Shown here in pieces: positions 1 through 8,592 of a DNA stretch of 64,000 nt. The stretch's first letter is position 1. Each line of letters begins with the position of its first letter. The notes under the pieces were generated by a model. It made no database searches. It was given only the letters and a program-made list of their open reading frames with translations, and had not been told where the DNA came from. The position numbers and the translations under genes were made by a program. This stretch comes from Lolliginicoccus suaedae (GTDB lineage Bacteria > Actinomycetota > Actinomycetes > Mycobacteriales > Mycobacteriaceae): positions 669,846 through 733,845 of the forward strand of contig NZ_VSSO01000002.1 in assembly GCF_008312885.1 (NCBI RefSeq), read 5' to 3'.

Positions 1-776
1 AGCCTGATGGTGAAGACCGAGCCATCATGCGACACCTGCTCGGCGGGGGCGCCGGCATGGATCGTCACGCCATCACGCTCGAGGGCCTCCGCGACGATGC
101 GGGCAGCCTCCGGCTCATCCGCGGCCAGGATGCGATCCGCGGCCTCGATCACCGTCACCTCCGAGCGGAAGCGCGCGAATGCCTGAGCGAGCTCGACCCC
201 GATAGCGCCCCCGCCGAGGATCGCGAGGGAACGGGGCGGCTCCTCCACCGCGAAGATGTCACGATTCGTCCAGAACGGTGTTTCCGCGAGCCCCGGGATC
301 GGCGGCACCGCCGGCGCGGTTCCCGTCGCGATGACGATGCCCTTGCGCGCGGTCAGCGGCACGCCTCCGACCTGCACCGCATCCTTCCCCACGAGCGTGC
401 CTGTGCCGCGGATGAAACGCCCGCCCTTGCTCTCGAACCGCTCGACCGCGACCCGGTCGTCCCAGTAGTCCGTCGCTTCCTCGCGGATCCGCAGGGCCAC
501 CGGTCCGAGGTCCGGCTCCACGCTGCTCGAGCCAGCGAGATCGTTCACTCGCCGCGCCTCGGACAGCGCATTGGCAGCCCGGATGAGCATCTTGCTCGGT
601 ATGCACCCGTAGTAGGGGCATTCGCCGCCCACGAGCCGCTCGTCGATGCCCACCACATCGAGGCCGGCCTCGGCAAGGGTTCCTGCGACCGACTCGCCGC
701 CGGGGCCCATGCCCAGCACGATCACATCCGCCTCGCGATTGCTCATCGAGTCGTTCACGGTGTTGTCCTCGGCCAT
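1..776 (-). CDS. FAD/NAD(P)-dependent disulfide oxidoreductase (3' end outside window)
   Basis: Pyridine nucleotide-disulfide oxidoreductase family, related to mercuric reductase and dihydrolipoyl dehydrogenase; the substrate is unknown. The N-terminal FAD-binding loop GMGPGGES is followed by GGECPYYGCIPSK, which carries the redox-active CxxxxC pair. A second Rossmann motif, GGGAIGVE, lies near residue 175 for NAD(P)H. The ATG at 776 follows AAGGAGAGG at good spacing. About 258 codons are visible; the dimerisation domain lies beyond base 1. It lies 31 bp downstream of the flavodoxin-like reductase gene on the same strand, so the two are probably one operon for flavin/thiol redox work. Confidence 0.85.
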   Translation of the reverse strand, partial: MAEDNTVNDSMSNREADVIVLGMGPGGESVAGTLAEAGLDVVGIDERLVGGECPYYGCIPSKMLIRAANALSEARRVNDLAGSSSVEPDLGPVALRIREEATDYWDDRVAVERFESKGGRFIRGTGTLVGKDAVQVGGVPLTARKGIVIATGTAPAVPPIPGLAETPFWTNRDIFAVEEPPRSLAILGGGAIGVELAQAFARFRSEVTVIEAADRILAADEPEAARIVAEALERDGVTIHAGAPAEQVSHDGSVFTIR

Positions 777-807
777 CACAAGCACCTCTCCTTGCCGATC
801 ATGCCGA

Positions 808-1539
808 TCAGCGATACTCGGGGTTCTCGAAATCGAAGCGGCAGCCCGCATCCCACTCGGTGCGCTGGTTGCCATGGGCGGGAACCCCGCCCTGATCGGT
901 CAGCATCCGGGCGAAATGCAGCAAGTTCCACGTCATGAACGTCGTGTTCTTGTTGGTGAAGTCGTTCTCCGGGCCGCCCGAGCCCTCATCGAGATACGAC
1001 GGGCCCGGTCCGGCCTCGCCCACCCACGCGGCATCCGCCTGCGGCGGGATCGCATACCCCACATGCTGCAACGAGTACAAGGTATTCATCGCGCAATGCT
1101 TCGCGCCGTCCTCGTTGCCGGTGATCAAGCACCCACCGACGCGTCCGTAGTAGAGGTACTGGCCAGCATCGTTGAGCAGCCCCGAGCACGCGTAGAGCCG
1201 CTCATGGATCTTCTTCATCTCGGAGCTGTTGTCACCCAGCCAGATCGGGCCCGCCAGCACGAGGATGTGCGCGGCTTTCACCTTCTCGAACAGCTCCGGC
1301 CACTCATCAGTCGACCAGCCGTGCTCCGTCATGTCCGGGTACACGCCCGGCGGGATCACATGATCCACCGACCGGAACTGCTCCACAGCCACGCCCTGCT
1401 TGCGCATGATCCCGGCGCTGATGTCGATCAAGCCCTGCGTGTGGCTCTTCTGCGGCGACGGCTTCAACGTGCAGTTGATGAACAATGCCCGCAGGTCGCT
1501 GTAGTCGGCGGGCGGCCTCGTGCGGTTCTGGTCTGCCAT
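808..1539 (-). CDS. NAD(P)H-dependent FMN reductase / flavodoxin-family protein
   Basis: A 243-residue flavodoxin-fold protein. After strand 1 (LRALFINCTLK) comes a phosphate-binding loop, SPQKSHTQGL. The segment ILVLAGPIWLGDNSSEMK is the second flavin-contacting loop of the NADPH-dependent FMN reductase family. Such proteins pass electrons from NAD(P)H through FMN to quinones or other acceptors; the acceptor cannot be read here. An in-frame upstream start at 1590 exists, but the ATG at 1539 has GAGGAG just before it and begins where the family usually begins. Probably cotranscribed with the disulfide oxidoreductase downstream. Confidence 0.8.
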   Translation of the reverse strand: MADQNRTRPPADYSDLRALFINCTLKPSPQKSHTQGLIDISAGIMRKQGVAVEQFRSVDHVIPPGVYPDMTEHGWSTDEWPELFEKVKAAHILVLAGPIWLGDNSSEMKKIHERLYACSGLLNDAGQYLYYGRVGGCLITGNEDGAKHCAMNTLYSLQHVGYAIPPQADAAWVGEAGPGPSYLDEGSGGPENDFTNKNTTFMTWNLLHFARMLTDQGGVPAHGNQRTEWDAGCRFDFENPEYR

Positions 1540-1650
1540 GAAACGCTCCTCGGATCGATCGGATCGCGCTATCGGCCGCCAGCATCGCACCGCCCAGTGG
1601 CCTCCGCGGGATCATTGTCACCCACCTGCCAAAGCCTGGCCCGGACCCAG

Positions 1651-2013
1651 CTAGCAGCGGCCTTCCGCGGCGTCGATGGCGGCCCGCTCGAACGCTTCGC
1701 GCTCATCCCCGGACATCTCCTCCCACGTCGGGATCTCGTGGCCGTCGAGCCCGGCGTCCTCGGCCACGGCGTCCATCATGTCGGAGAAGTCCTCCCGCGC
1801 GAACCGCACGAACTCCTCCGCCTCGGCGCGGCGATCCACCTCGCCCATGTCGAGCTCCTGGTGCATCTCCTCGATCTGCTTCAAGTAGGCGCTCACCTCC
1901 GTGCAGACCTCGTTGTACGTCGCGTCGGCCTCCGGGCTGGAGGACCCGGACGAGCAGGAGGCGAGCAGGAACGCGGCAGCCACTCCGGCGATCACCGAGC
2001 GGGGCGAGGTCAT
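1651..2013 (-). CDS. Small putative lipoprotein, acidic and helical
   Basis: A 120-residue protein with a short hydrophobic signal and a lipobox-like LLASC followed by serines, so it is probably lipidated at Cys20 and exported. The mature part is rich in Glu and Asp, predicted helical, with Cys near both ends (EVCTEV and the C-terminal GRC) that could pair. No family recognised. The ATG at 2013 is preferred; an in-frame ATG at 2034 has its possible ribosome site too close. It is divergent from the multicopper oxidase, and the 156 bp between them must hold both promoters. Confidence 0.6.
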   Translation of the reverse strand: MTSPRSVIAGVAAAFLLASCSSGSSSPEADATYNEVCTEVSAYLKQIEEMHQELDMGEVDRRAEAEEFVRFAREDFSDMMDAVAEDAGLDGHEIPTWEEMSGDEREAFERAAIDAAEGRC

Positions 2014-2169
2014 CAGTGTTCTCACCGCGCCCATTCTTCCCGAGACCACGCCGCCGGCGCAGGAGAACCCGGCACGAGAAGCCCGACCGCGCCCTGCCGT
2101 GGTACCGCTCGGTGGTGTGCGATCCTGGGGAAGCATCCGGCATCCCGTGGCAGAACAGGAAACCCAGCG

Positions 2170-3738
2170 GTGAACAGGCGTCAACTCCTGAGGCTCGGCG
2201 GCGGAGCGCTCGTCATCGGCGCGGCAACAGGCCTGAGCGTGCTCAGCAGCCGGGGAGCCTCGGAGGCGGCGAACCAGCTGCCCGCGCTCGTGCGCAGCGA
2301 CCGGCCACTGCCGCCCCGCTTCGTCGTCCCGCTGCCGCGCCCCGCGCAGCGCACCGGTGGCAGCGTGTCGTTCGTGCAGCGCATCGCCGAGCAGGAGATC
2401 ATCCCAGGGACCCGCACCCGCATCACCGGCTACGACGGCACCTTCCCCGGGCCCACCATCCGGGCCCGCCGCGGCCAGCCCGTCTCGGTGCGCGTGCGCA
2501 ACGAGCTCGACATCGCCACCGTCATGCACCTCCACGGCGGACGCATGCCACCCGAGCAGGACGGATACCCCACCGACCTGCTGCTCCCCGCATCCGGGCG
2601 CACGCCGAAGTCCATCGAGTCCGGCCTCGCGATGCCCGGCCACACCACCGTCGGCGAGCGCGACTACATCTATCCCATGGACCAGCGCGCCGCTACCCTC
2701 TGGTACCACGATCACGCGATGGACTTCACCGGCCCCAACGTCTACGCCGGGCTCGCCGGGGCCTGCATCATCAGTGACGACGAGGAGCGCGCCCACCCCC
2801 TGCCCGAGGCCGACCGCGACCTCGAGCTCGTCCTCGCTGACCGCTCCTTCGACGCCGACGCCCAGTTCGCGTACCCCGCGCTCGCCCCCGACCAGGCCTA
2901 CCCCGGCGTGCACCCGCTCTACCTCGCCGGGGTGCTCGGCGACACCATCCTCGTCAACGGTGCCCCGTGGCCCGTGCATGAGGTTTCCGCCGGCCGCTAC
3001 CGGCTCCGCTGGATCAACGCCTCCAACGCCCGCGCCTACCGCCTCGAGCTCGACACCGGAGGCGAGCTCATCCAGATCGGCAGCGACGGCGGTCTTCTCG
3101 AGCGTCCCGTCCGCCGCCGCGTCATCACCATCGCCCCCGGCGAGCGCATCGACACGATCCTCGACTTCAGCGCCTACCCCGATGGCAGCCGCGTCACCAT
3201 CCGCAACACCTTCGGCTTCGGCAGCACCGACGCGGTGATGCAGTTCCACGTGGTGCGCCGCATGAAGGACGAGACGCACATCCCCGACCGGCTGAGCACC
3301 GTGCCCGCGCTGCGCCGCGAGGACGCCGTGCGCACCCGCGACTTCTTCCTCGCCCTCGAGCTCGGCGCCGGCCACCAGCACGGCGGCCCGCCCCGGCCCA
3401 CCGGGTTCCTCCCGCACCGCTGGACCATCAACGGGCTCACCTTCGACACCGAGCGAGACTGGGCCAGCCCCCGGTTCGGCGACGTCGAGATCTGGCGCTT
3501 CACCGGCGTCGCCGCCCATCCCGTGCACATGCACCTCGTCGCGTTCCAGGTGCTCAGCCGCAACGGCGGGCCCACCCGGCCCGGCGATATCGGCTGGAAG
3601 GACACCGTCGATCTCGGTCCGCTCGAGACCCTCGAGGTGATCACCAGGTTCGACGGGTACCGCGGGCGCTACGTCATGCACTGCCACAACCTCGAGCATG
3701 AGGACATGGCCATGATGGCCAACTTCACCGTCGTCTAG
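2170..3738 (+). CDS. Tat-exported multicopper oxidase (laccase-like)
   Basis: A 522-residue multicopper oxidase that would couple one-electron oxidation of a phenolic or metal substrate to four-electron reduction of O2. All four copper segments are present: HLHGG (about 120-124), WYHDHAM (about 178), HPVHMHL (about 450) and HCHNLEHEDM (about 504-513) with the axial Met of the type 1 site. The N-terminus has a twin-arginine motif (NRRQLLRLGG) and a hydrophobic stretch, consistent with folded export. The GTG at 2170 is chosen because it gives a complete Tat signal; the open frame runs much further upstream but that part is not protein-like. Copper detoxification or phenol oxidation are both possible. 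Confidence 0.9.
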   Translation: MNRRQLLRLGGGALVIGAATGLSVLSSRGASEAANQLPALVRSDRPLPPRFVVPLPRPAQRTGGSVSFVQRIAEQEIIPGTRTRITGYDGTFPGPTIRARRGQPVSVRVRNELDIATVMHLHGGRMPPEQDGYPTDLLLPASGRTPKSIESGLAMPGHTTVGERDYIYPMDQRAATLWYHDHAMDFTGPNVYAGLAGACIISDDEERAHPLPEADRDLELVLADRSFDADAQFAYPALAPDQAYPGVHPLYLAGVLGDTILVNGAPWPVHEVSAGRYRLRWINASNARAYRLELDTGGELIQIGSDGGLLERPVRRRVITIAPGERIDTILDFSAYPDGSRVTIRNTFGFGSTDAVMQFHVVRRMKDETHIPDRLSTVPALRREDAVRTRDFFLALELGAGHQHGGPPRPTGFLPHRWTINGLTFDTERDWASPRFGDVEIWRFTGVAAHPVHMHLVAFQVLSRNGGPTRPGDIGWKDTVDLGPLETLEVITRFDGYRGRYVMHCHNLEHEDMAMMANFTVV

Positions 3739-3868
3739 GTGCTGTTCGTCTAGGGGGCTCAGCTGCTGCGCGCGGTCGGCGCCCCGATCTCGGACGTGTT
3801 ACCTTTTGCACCCTTCTGCAGTGGTGCGAGGGTGCAGAACCGCACACAACGTGGCCGCGTGACGCGCT

Positions 3869-4528
3869 CTAGCCACCCGAGGCGGGAGCGTCCCCGCTCT
3901 GCCCCAGGCGTTCCCGATGGATCGCGCTCGACAGTGGCCGCCGCGAGCGCCACCCGTGCCGCTCAAGGTCCGGGACCTCATGCAGGTGCGTCACCGGCCC
4001 CACGCAGAGCCACGCTATCGGCCGCACCGGGGGAGTGGCCCCGACGAACCGTGCGAGGAAATCCTCCTCGTAGAACGACACCCAGCCCAGGCCCAGGCCC
4101 TCCGCGGTGGCCGCCAGCCAGATGTTCTGGATCGCCAGCACCGCCGAGAACAAGCCAGTGTCCTCGACGGTGTGCCTGCCGAGCACGTGCGCGCCACCGC
4201 GGGCGGGGTCATAGGTGACCACGATCCCGGTGCCGCTCTCCCGGATGCCCTCGATCTTGATGCGGTCGAACACCGACCGGCGCTCCGCGTCCAGCCCCTC
4301 GGCGAACGCGTCCCGCCGCTCCGCCACATGCTGCGCGAACGCATCGAGCCGCGCCTGGTCCTGGATGACCACGAAGTCCCACGGCTGCGTGTTGCCCACG
4401 CTGGGCGCGCGATGACCAGCCTCGAGGATGCGGGCTAGCACCGCCTCGTCGATGGTCTCGCCGGTGAACTCGGCGCGGACGTCACGGCGGGCGGCGATGG
4501 TCTCGTACAGGGGGAGGGGAGCGGGCAT
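3869..4528 (-). CDS. bluB: 5,6-dimethylbenzimidazole synthase BluB
   Basis: A nitroreductase-fold enzyme that cleaves reduced FMN with O2 to make 5,6-dimethylbenzimidazole, the lower ligand of cobalamin. The N-terminal RRDVRAEF segment, GHRAPSVGNTQPWDFV and the central GIGxGWVSFYE-like stretch are typical of BluB rather than ordinary nitroreductases. Length (219 aa) fits. No other cobalamin genes are in the window, so it stands alone. A one-box resemblance to a B12 element upstream was judged insufficient for a riboswitch call. Confidence 0.85.
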   Translation of the reverse strand: MPAPLPLYETIAARRDVRAEFTGETIDEAVLARILEAGHRAPSVGNTQPWDFVVIQDQARLDAFAQHVAERRDAFAEGLDAERRSVFDRIKIEGIRESGTGIVVTYDPARGGAHVLGRHTVEDTGLFSAVLAIQNIWLAATAEGLGLGWVSFYEEDFLARFVGATPPVRPIAWLCVGPVTHLHEVPDLERHGWRSRRPLSSAIHRERLGQSGDAPASGG

Positions 4529-4859
4529 GGGGATATTCGATCATGCGCGGGGCGAGAGGCGTCCGGCTGGGCACGCGCGAATGCTGCTCCCGGAGTGTCG
4601 GTTTCGTAGCGGGTTGATCACGTTTCGGGCTTGATGCGTGGTGTCCTGGCGCACATCCGGCACTCATGCCTCAATCTAAAGTGCAGGTAGAGGGTTGATC
4701 GGGTTTTACCAGCTCAGGGTCGTGCCTGAGATCACAGTAGTTAACACCAGCAACAGTGCAACACTGGTTTCACACGGCAGGTCAACCTGGCCGGAACCAC
4801 CACGCAGAACAGCCCAGCAACACCCCCGCCCCGCTCGGGCGGGCCGAAGGGAGATCCCA
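4529..4859. other. 331-bp divergent intergenic region between bluB and the acidic secreted protein
   Basis: No open frame with a convincing start lies here. It must hold the promoters of two divergent genes. A short GC hairpin (CCCGCCC, 5-nt loop, GGGCGGG; 4825-4843) sits 2 bp before the GAAGGGAG ribosome site of the gene on the right and could affect its translation. The section 4660-4780 is richer in A+T than its surroundings, as expected for a promoter, but no clear -35/-10 pair was chosen. Confidence 0.5.
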
Positions 4860-5642
4860 ATGAACGCTCGTCGATTCGCCGCCGGAATCACAGCGGGCAC
4901 CGCCGCGCTGGCACTCGGAACGGCAGGCGCAGCACAGGCCGCCGTCATCGCGAACTCGCCCGAGGTCGTTCCCGCAGTGATCGTCGATCCGCAGGGCAAC
5001 AGCCAGGTGGAGCCCGAGTCCATCATCATCACCCCGGCCGACGCGAACAACGCCGTCAACTTCATCACCTGGCTGGTGTGGAACGACAACGTGGCCGTCG
5101 GCACCGGCGTCGAGCAGATCAACAACTGCCAGCCCACCTGCGCCGAGGGCACCGTCTTCTCCGCCCCAGTCGTGATCGTGCTCGACGACGCGACCGAGGC
5201 CGAGGAGGGCGAGGACAGCGAGTTCACCGAGATCCGCATCTCGGGCGTGCAGGGCGAGCGCACCCTCGACCTCACTTCCGTCGAGGTCCTCCCGCTCCCC
5301 GTCCCGGAGGAAGACGCACCCGAGGACGAGGCCCCTGCCGAGGAGCCTGAGGTCACCACCCCGGCCGAGGAGCCTGCTGTCGAGGACGAGGCTCCCGCCG
5401 AGGAAGCCCCCGCTGAAGAGGCTGCCGCTGAGGAATCAGCCGACGACGCGATCGCACCCGAGGAAGAGGCCGCCGTCACCGCCGCTGCCGAGGTCGAGGC
5501 CGCCGGTGGCAACCTCACCCCGGAGCAGGTGCAGACCATCATCGAGGCCGCGAAGGCTGCTGCGGAAGCCGCTGCCGATGCAGACGTTGATGCCGACGCT
5601 GACGCCGAGGCAAGCGTGACCGCCGAGGGCGACGACGCCTGA
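4860..5642 (+). CDS. Secreted acidic protein with Glu/Pro/Ala repeats
   Basis: A 260-residue exported protein of unknown function. Residues 1-27 form a signal peptide ending AAQA. A folded-looking domain (about 28-145) contains one probable disulfide, C90-x3-C94. A low-complexity stretch (about 149-203) repeats PAEE/EEAPAEE units, and the C-terminus has a helical segment (NLTPEQVQTIIEAAK) and an alternating Asp/Ala tail. The charge is strongly negative outside the signal, so a wall-associated spacer or ion-binding role is possible but unproven. The ATG at 4860 follows GAAGGGAG. An open frame on the opposite strand is a composition artefact. Confidence 0.75.
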   Translation: MNARRFAAGITAGTAALALGTAGAAQAAVIANSPEVVPAVIVDPQGNSQVEPESIIITPADANNAVNFITWLVWNDNVAVGTGVEQINNCQPTCAEGTVFSAPVVIVLDDATEAEEGEDSEFTEIRISGVQGERTLDLTSVEVLPLPVPEEDAPEDEAPAEEPEVTTPAEEPAVEDEAPAEEAPAEEAAAEESADDAIAPEEEAAVTAAAEVEAAGGNLTPEQVQTIIEAAKAAAEAAADADVDADADAEASVTAEGDDA

Positions 5643-5660
5643 TCCATCCACACCAGGCGA

Positions 5661-5690
5661 GGGGCCCGACCAGCACCACGGTCGGGCCCC
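5661..5690. terminator. Bidirectional hairpin terminator
   Basis: An 11-bp perfect GC-rich stem (GGGGCCCGACC with its complement, 5661-5671 and 5680-5690), 8-nt loop, followed by CTT. It lies between the convergent acidic-protein gene and the hmp-like gene and can serve both. Confidence 0.8.
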
Positions 5691-5706
5691 CTTGCAATTC
5701 AGTGGA

Positions 5707-6930
5707 TCAGCGCGCGGACCAGCTGTCGGGGCCGAACACCTCGTAGTGGATGCGCGAGGCGGGAACACCACGCGCGATCAGCCCCTCGCGCAGTGACATC
5801 ATGAACGGCAGTGGCCCGCACAGATAGGCGCGCGTGCCCTCCCTGACGGGCAGTTCCGCGATATCGGCCCGGCCCGCGCGCACCAGAGCAGGCACCGCGT
5901 GCTCGTCGGTGATGGTCTCGTACCAGCGATGCAGCGTCGAGCCAGGAATGCTGCGCGCGACCTCCTCGAGCTCCCGGCGGTGGGCGTGGTCGGCCAGCGA
6001 GCGATCCGCATGCACGATGGCAACCTCGCGCTCCCGCTCCGGGGAACTGGCGAGGTGGTGGAGCATGCCGAGCATGGGCGTGCAGCCGATCCCGGCGGAC
6101 GCGAGCAGGACGGGGGACCCATCGTCGATCAGCTCGAGATCCCCGAACGGCGTCGTGACAGAGAGCTCGTCGCCCTCGAAAACGGTATTGTACAGGTGGT
6201 TGGAGACCTCCCCGGCCGGGCGCGTGCTGCCATCGGGTCCGATGCTCGCGGGCACTCGCTTGATAGTGATGCGCCACGTCTCGTCGCTGGGGCTGCCGCA
6301 CAGGCTGTACTGGCGGATCTGGCGGGCGCCATCGGGCAGGTGGGCACCGACGGAGATGTACTGGCCCGGGGCGAAGCGGGGCAGCTCCTCGCCGGGCAGG
6401 GCAGTGAGGGTGAAGGTCACGGCATCGGCGGACTGGAGCTCGCGCCGCGCCACGCGCACGGTGCGCCACACCTCGCCGGGCTGCACCCCGGACCGGGCGT
6501 AGAGGCCATTCTCGAGATCGATGAGGGTGTGCGCCATCAGCCAATAGACCTCGTCCCAGGCGCTCGCGACCTCGGGGGTGACGGCCTCGCCGAGGATCTC
6601 CACGATCGCTGCGAACAGGTGCTCGTGGACGATCCAGTACTGCTCCGCCGTGACGCCGAGGGAGGCGTGCTTGTGGGCGATGCGCGAGAGGATCAGTGCC
6701 ACGCGCTCGGGGTCCGGATCGAGCTGGAGCGAGGCGAATGCTGCGACGGCACCGGCGAGGGCTTTCTGCTGCTCGCCCTGATGCTGGTTGCCGCGGTTGA
6801 ACAGGTCGCGCTCGAGCTCGGGGCGGGCGGCGAACATGCGCCGGTAGAACGTGGTGGTGATGGCGTCGAGGTGGGCTCCGACGACGGGGAGGGTGGCGCG
6901 GATCGTCTCGCGAGAGGCGGTGGAGAGCAT
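5707..6930 (-). CDS. hmp: Flavohemoprotein (nitric oxide dioxygenase)
   Basis: Hmp-type enzyme that oxidises NO to nitrate with O2 and NAD(P)H. The globin domain (about 1-140) has Tyr29 (B10 position, TTFYRRMF) and the proximal His in HKHASLGV (about 88). The reductase part has the FAD motif RQYSL and the NAD-binding region GIGCTPMLGML, then CGPLPFM near the C-terminus. Length 407 aa is normal. The ATG at 6930 lies 5 bp after the nsrR stop with an AGGAAGG ribosome site, so the pair is an operon under the NO sensor. Confidence 0.9.
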   Translation of the reverse strand: MLSTASRETIRATLPVVGAHLDAITTTFYRRMFAARPELERDLFNRGNQHQGEQQKALAGAVAAFASLQLDPDPERVALILSRIAHKHASLGVTAEQYWIVHEHLFAAIVEILGEAVTPEVASAWDEVYWLMAHTLIDLENGLYARSGVQPGEVWRTVRVARRELQSADAVTFTLTALPGEELPRFAPGQYISVGAHLPDGARQIRQYSLCGSPSDETWRITIKRVPASIGPDGSTRPAGEVSNHLYNTVFEGDELSVTTPFGDLELIDDGSPVLLASAGIGCTPMLGMLHHLASSPEREREVAIVHADRSLADHAHRRELEEVARSIPGSTLHRWYETITDEHAVPALVRAGRADIAELPVREGTRAYLCGPLPFMMSLREGLIARGVPASRIHYEVFGPDSWSAR

Positions 6931-6935
6931 GGGGT

Positions 6936-7472
6936 TCAGCCTTCCTGCTGGAGCGGATAGGTCCCGGTGTTGACGGGCTCGGTGGGGCGCCTGCTGAGGG
7001 AGAGCAGGATCGCGCGGGCGGGGGGCAAGGCGAGATCGCCGACGGTGTGGGCATCGAGCGCGGCGTAGAACGCTTCCTGGGCATCGCGCAGGGCGCGGCG
7101 GAGCTGGCAGCCGTGGCGCAGCGGGCACGGCTTGTCGCCCTCGCACGTGACGACCTCGCCGTCGCCCTCGAGCTTGCGGGCCAGCCAGCCGATGCGTGCC
7201 TCGCGCCCAAGATCGGTGATCATCAATCCGCCACCGCGTCCGCGCTGGGCCGCGACGACGCCGAGCTCGCTGAGCCGTGCCACGACCTTCGTGGCGTGGG
7301 CGTAGGAGATGTTCATGTCTGCGGCCACCACGCGCGTGCTTGGGTGGCTAGGGGCGCTGGAGGCTGTGGCCTGTGCTGGGGTGCCGCGTGCTGGAGCGCC
7401 CTGTGCTGGGGGAGCGACGGCGAGGCGCATGACGATCCGCAATCCGAGGTCGGTGAACTGCGTGAGCTGCAT
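6936..7472 (-). CDS. nsrR: Rrf2-family NO-sensing repressor NsrR
   Basis: Rrf2 winged-helix regulator with the three cysteines that hold an Fe-S cluster (C110, C116, C122 in TCEGDKPCPLRHGC). NO would destroy the cluster and release repression of the downstream hmp-like gene. The N-terminus MQLTQFTDLGLRIVMRLA is typical. Odd feature: about 26 extra Ala/Pro-rich residues (21-46) interrupt the DNA-binding domain after helix 1, making it 178 aa instead of about 150. A palindrome matching the NsrR consensus lies 15 bp upstream of the start codon, so autoregulation is likely. Confidence 0.88.
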   Translation of the reverse strand: MQLTQFTDLGLRIVMRLAVAPPAQGAPARGTPAQATASSAPSHPSTRVVAADMNISYAHATKVVARLSELGVVAAQRGRGGGLMITDLGREARIGWLARKLEGDGEVVTCEGDKPCPLRHGCQLRRALRDAQEAFYAALDAHTVGDLALPPARAILLSLSRRPTEPVNTGTYPLQQEG

Positions 7473-7487
7473 GGCAACAGCCTAGAT

Positions 7488-7510
7488 AACTTGCATCTGA
7501 AATGTAAATT
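7488..7510. promoter_or_regulatory. Candidate NsrR operator upstream of nsrR-hmp
   Basis: A 23-bp imperfect palindrome, 11-1-11, beginning AACTTGCATCT and ending AAATGTAAATT. Eight of eleven positions pair, and it resembles the known NsrR consensus built on TGCATTT half sites. It is A+T-rich in a GC-rich setting and lies where the nsrR promoter should be. Confidence 0.65.
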
Positions 7511-7600
7511 AAAGAGCGTTGTGGTGCTCGCCACTGGTTTGGTGCAGTGCTCGACCACTCTCGCCTGGTCGCGATCGGCGCAGCCGCGCTACCCGGCGTG

Positions 7601-7641
7601 AGTGGAAACTTTTCCCGCACCAGGCGGGAAAAGTTTCCACT
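7601..7641. repeat. Palindrome family A, copy 1
   Basis: An 18-bp perfect inverted repeat (AGTGGAAACTTTTCCCGC and its complement) with a 5-nt loop. An identical stem recurs at 17740-17780 with a different loop. It lies downstream of the tetR gene, so it could act as a terminator. Confidence 0.85.
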
Positions 7642-7682
7642 GGCGCCGACGGACCTCCTGGCTTGAGCGCTGCCGCCAGCGT

Positions 7683-8291
7683 CTAGTCCCGGTTGCCGAG
7701 TAGCACCGCGGTGATCAGCGACTCGATGGTGGGGGCGAGGCCGCCTAGCTGGTCGAGGGCATCGCGCTCGGAGGCGTCGAGGATGAGCTCGCTGATGGCG
7801 CCGACGAGGGCGAGTGCCATCTCGTGCGTGATCGCGGTCATGGCGGGGTTGCGCTGGCTGCCGCGCAGCGCGAGCTCCTGGAGCAGGGTGGCGAGCATGT
7901 GCTGGGTCTCGCGGCGGGCCTGGCGGGGGCGGTCCCCGGCGGCGGCCATCTCGACGAAGTAGACGCGGGCCTCCGCGGGGTGTTGCTGGAGGGCAGCGAG
8001 CAGGGCCGCGACGGTTCCGGTGATGCGTTCCGTCGACGTGGTGCCGCGCTGCGAGGCGTCGGACAGCTTCTGGGCGAGGGCCGCGCTGAACGCGTGGTGG
8101 CACGCGAGCAGGCAGTCCTCCTTGTCGGTGAAGTGCTCGTAGAAGGTGCGGCGCGAGACGTGCGCGCGGCCAACAACATCGGTGATGGTGGTGGCGCTGA
8201 ATCCCTTGTCGGCCACGGAGCCGGCCAGCGCGTCGAGCATGCGTGCGCGCGCTGGACTGGTCGCGCTCTCGACGGGCGGGGTGGTGCTCAT
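7683..8291 (-). CDS. TetR-family transcriptional regulator
   Basis: A 202-residue TetR repressor. The DNA-binding domain is clear (residues about 15-62, with GFSATTITDVVGRAHVS and RTFYEHFTDKEDCLL); the ligand domain is not assignable. The ATG at 8291 follows GAGGAG. It is divergent from the SDR-SDR-unknown-FadD operon, and GGTAC half sites lie between them, so it probably controls that operon and itself. An acyl-CoA or fatty acid ligand would fit the neighbours but is inference. Confidence 0.85.
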   Translation of the reverse strand: MSTTPPVESATSPARARMLDALAGSVADKGFSATTITDVVGRAHVSRRTFYEHFTDKEDCLLACHHAFSAALAQKLSDASQRGTTSTERITGTVAALLAALQQHPAEARVYFVEMAAAGDRPRQARRETQHMLATLLQELALRGSQRNPAMTAITHEMALALVGAISELILDASERDALDQLGGLAPTIESLITAVLLGNRD

Positions 8292-8415
8292 GGCGCTCCT
8301 CGTGGCTCGGTTCCTGCGGTAGGTGATCGTACTCGTGGCGCGGCGCTGGGGAGCGCCTGCCGCGCGAGCCGCGCCACCTGCGTCGATGGGGTGTGACAAA
8401 CACCACTTGTCAAGC

Positions 8416-8452
8416 GGTACTGTGCCGTACCATACTGGTGCACAGCTGGTAC
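8416..8452. promoter_or_regulatory. Overlapping palindromes, probable TetR operators
   Basis: Two overlapping inverted repeats in the 301-bp divergent region. 8416-8431 reads GGTACTGTGCCGTACC. 8427-8452 has GTACCA and TGGTAC as outer arms around a GTGCAC centre. A further GTACC half site follows at 8459-8463. The rest of 8292-8592 shows no gene. This pattern is typical for TetR operators at a divergent promoter. Confidence 0.6.
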
Positions 8453-8592
8453 GGAGTAGTACCACCGACTTCTTCCTCGACGCCGCCGTCGCTCGCCATC
8501 CCCGGACCAGGCCCACCACGCCCTCCGGCCGGATGCCGGGAACCCGGAAGCACACCGCCCCGAATCCAGAATCCCGACCAAGGAGCAATCCC

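Noticed and set aside
4636-4652. On the minus strand upstream of bluB, GCCAGGACACC resembles the B12 box of cobalamin riboswitches.
   Set aside because: One base of the core differs, and none of the other conserved riboswitch segments is found upstream of it; a single short match is not enough.
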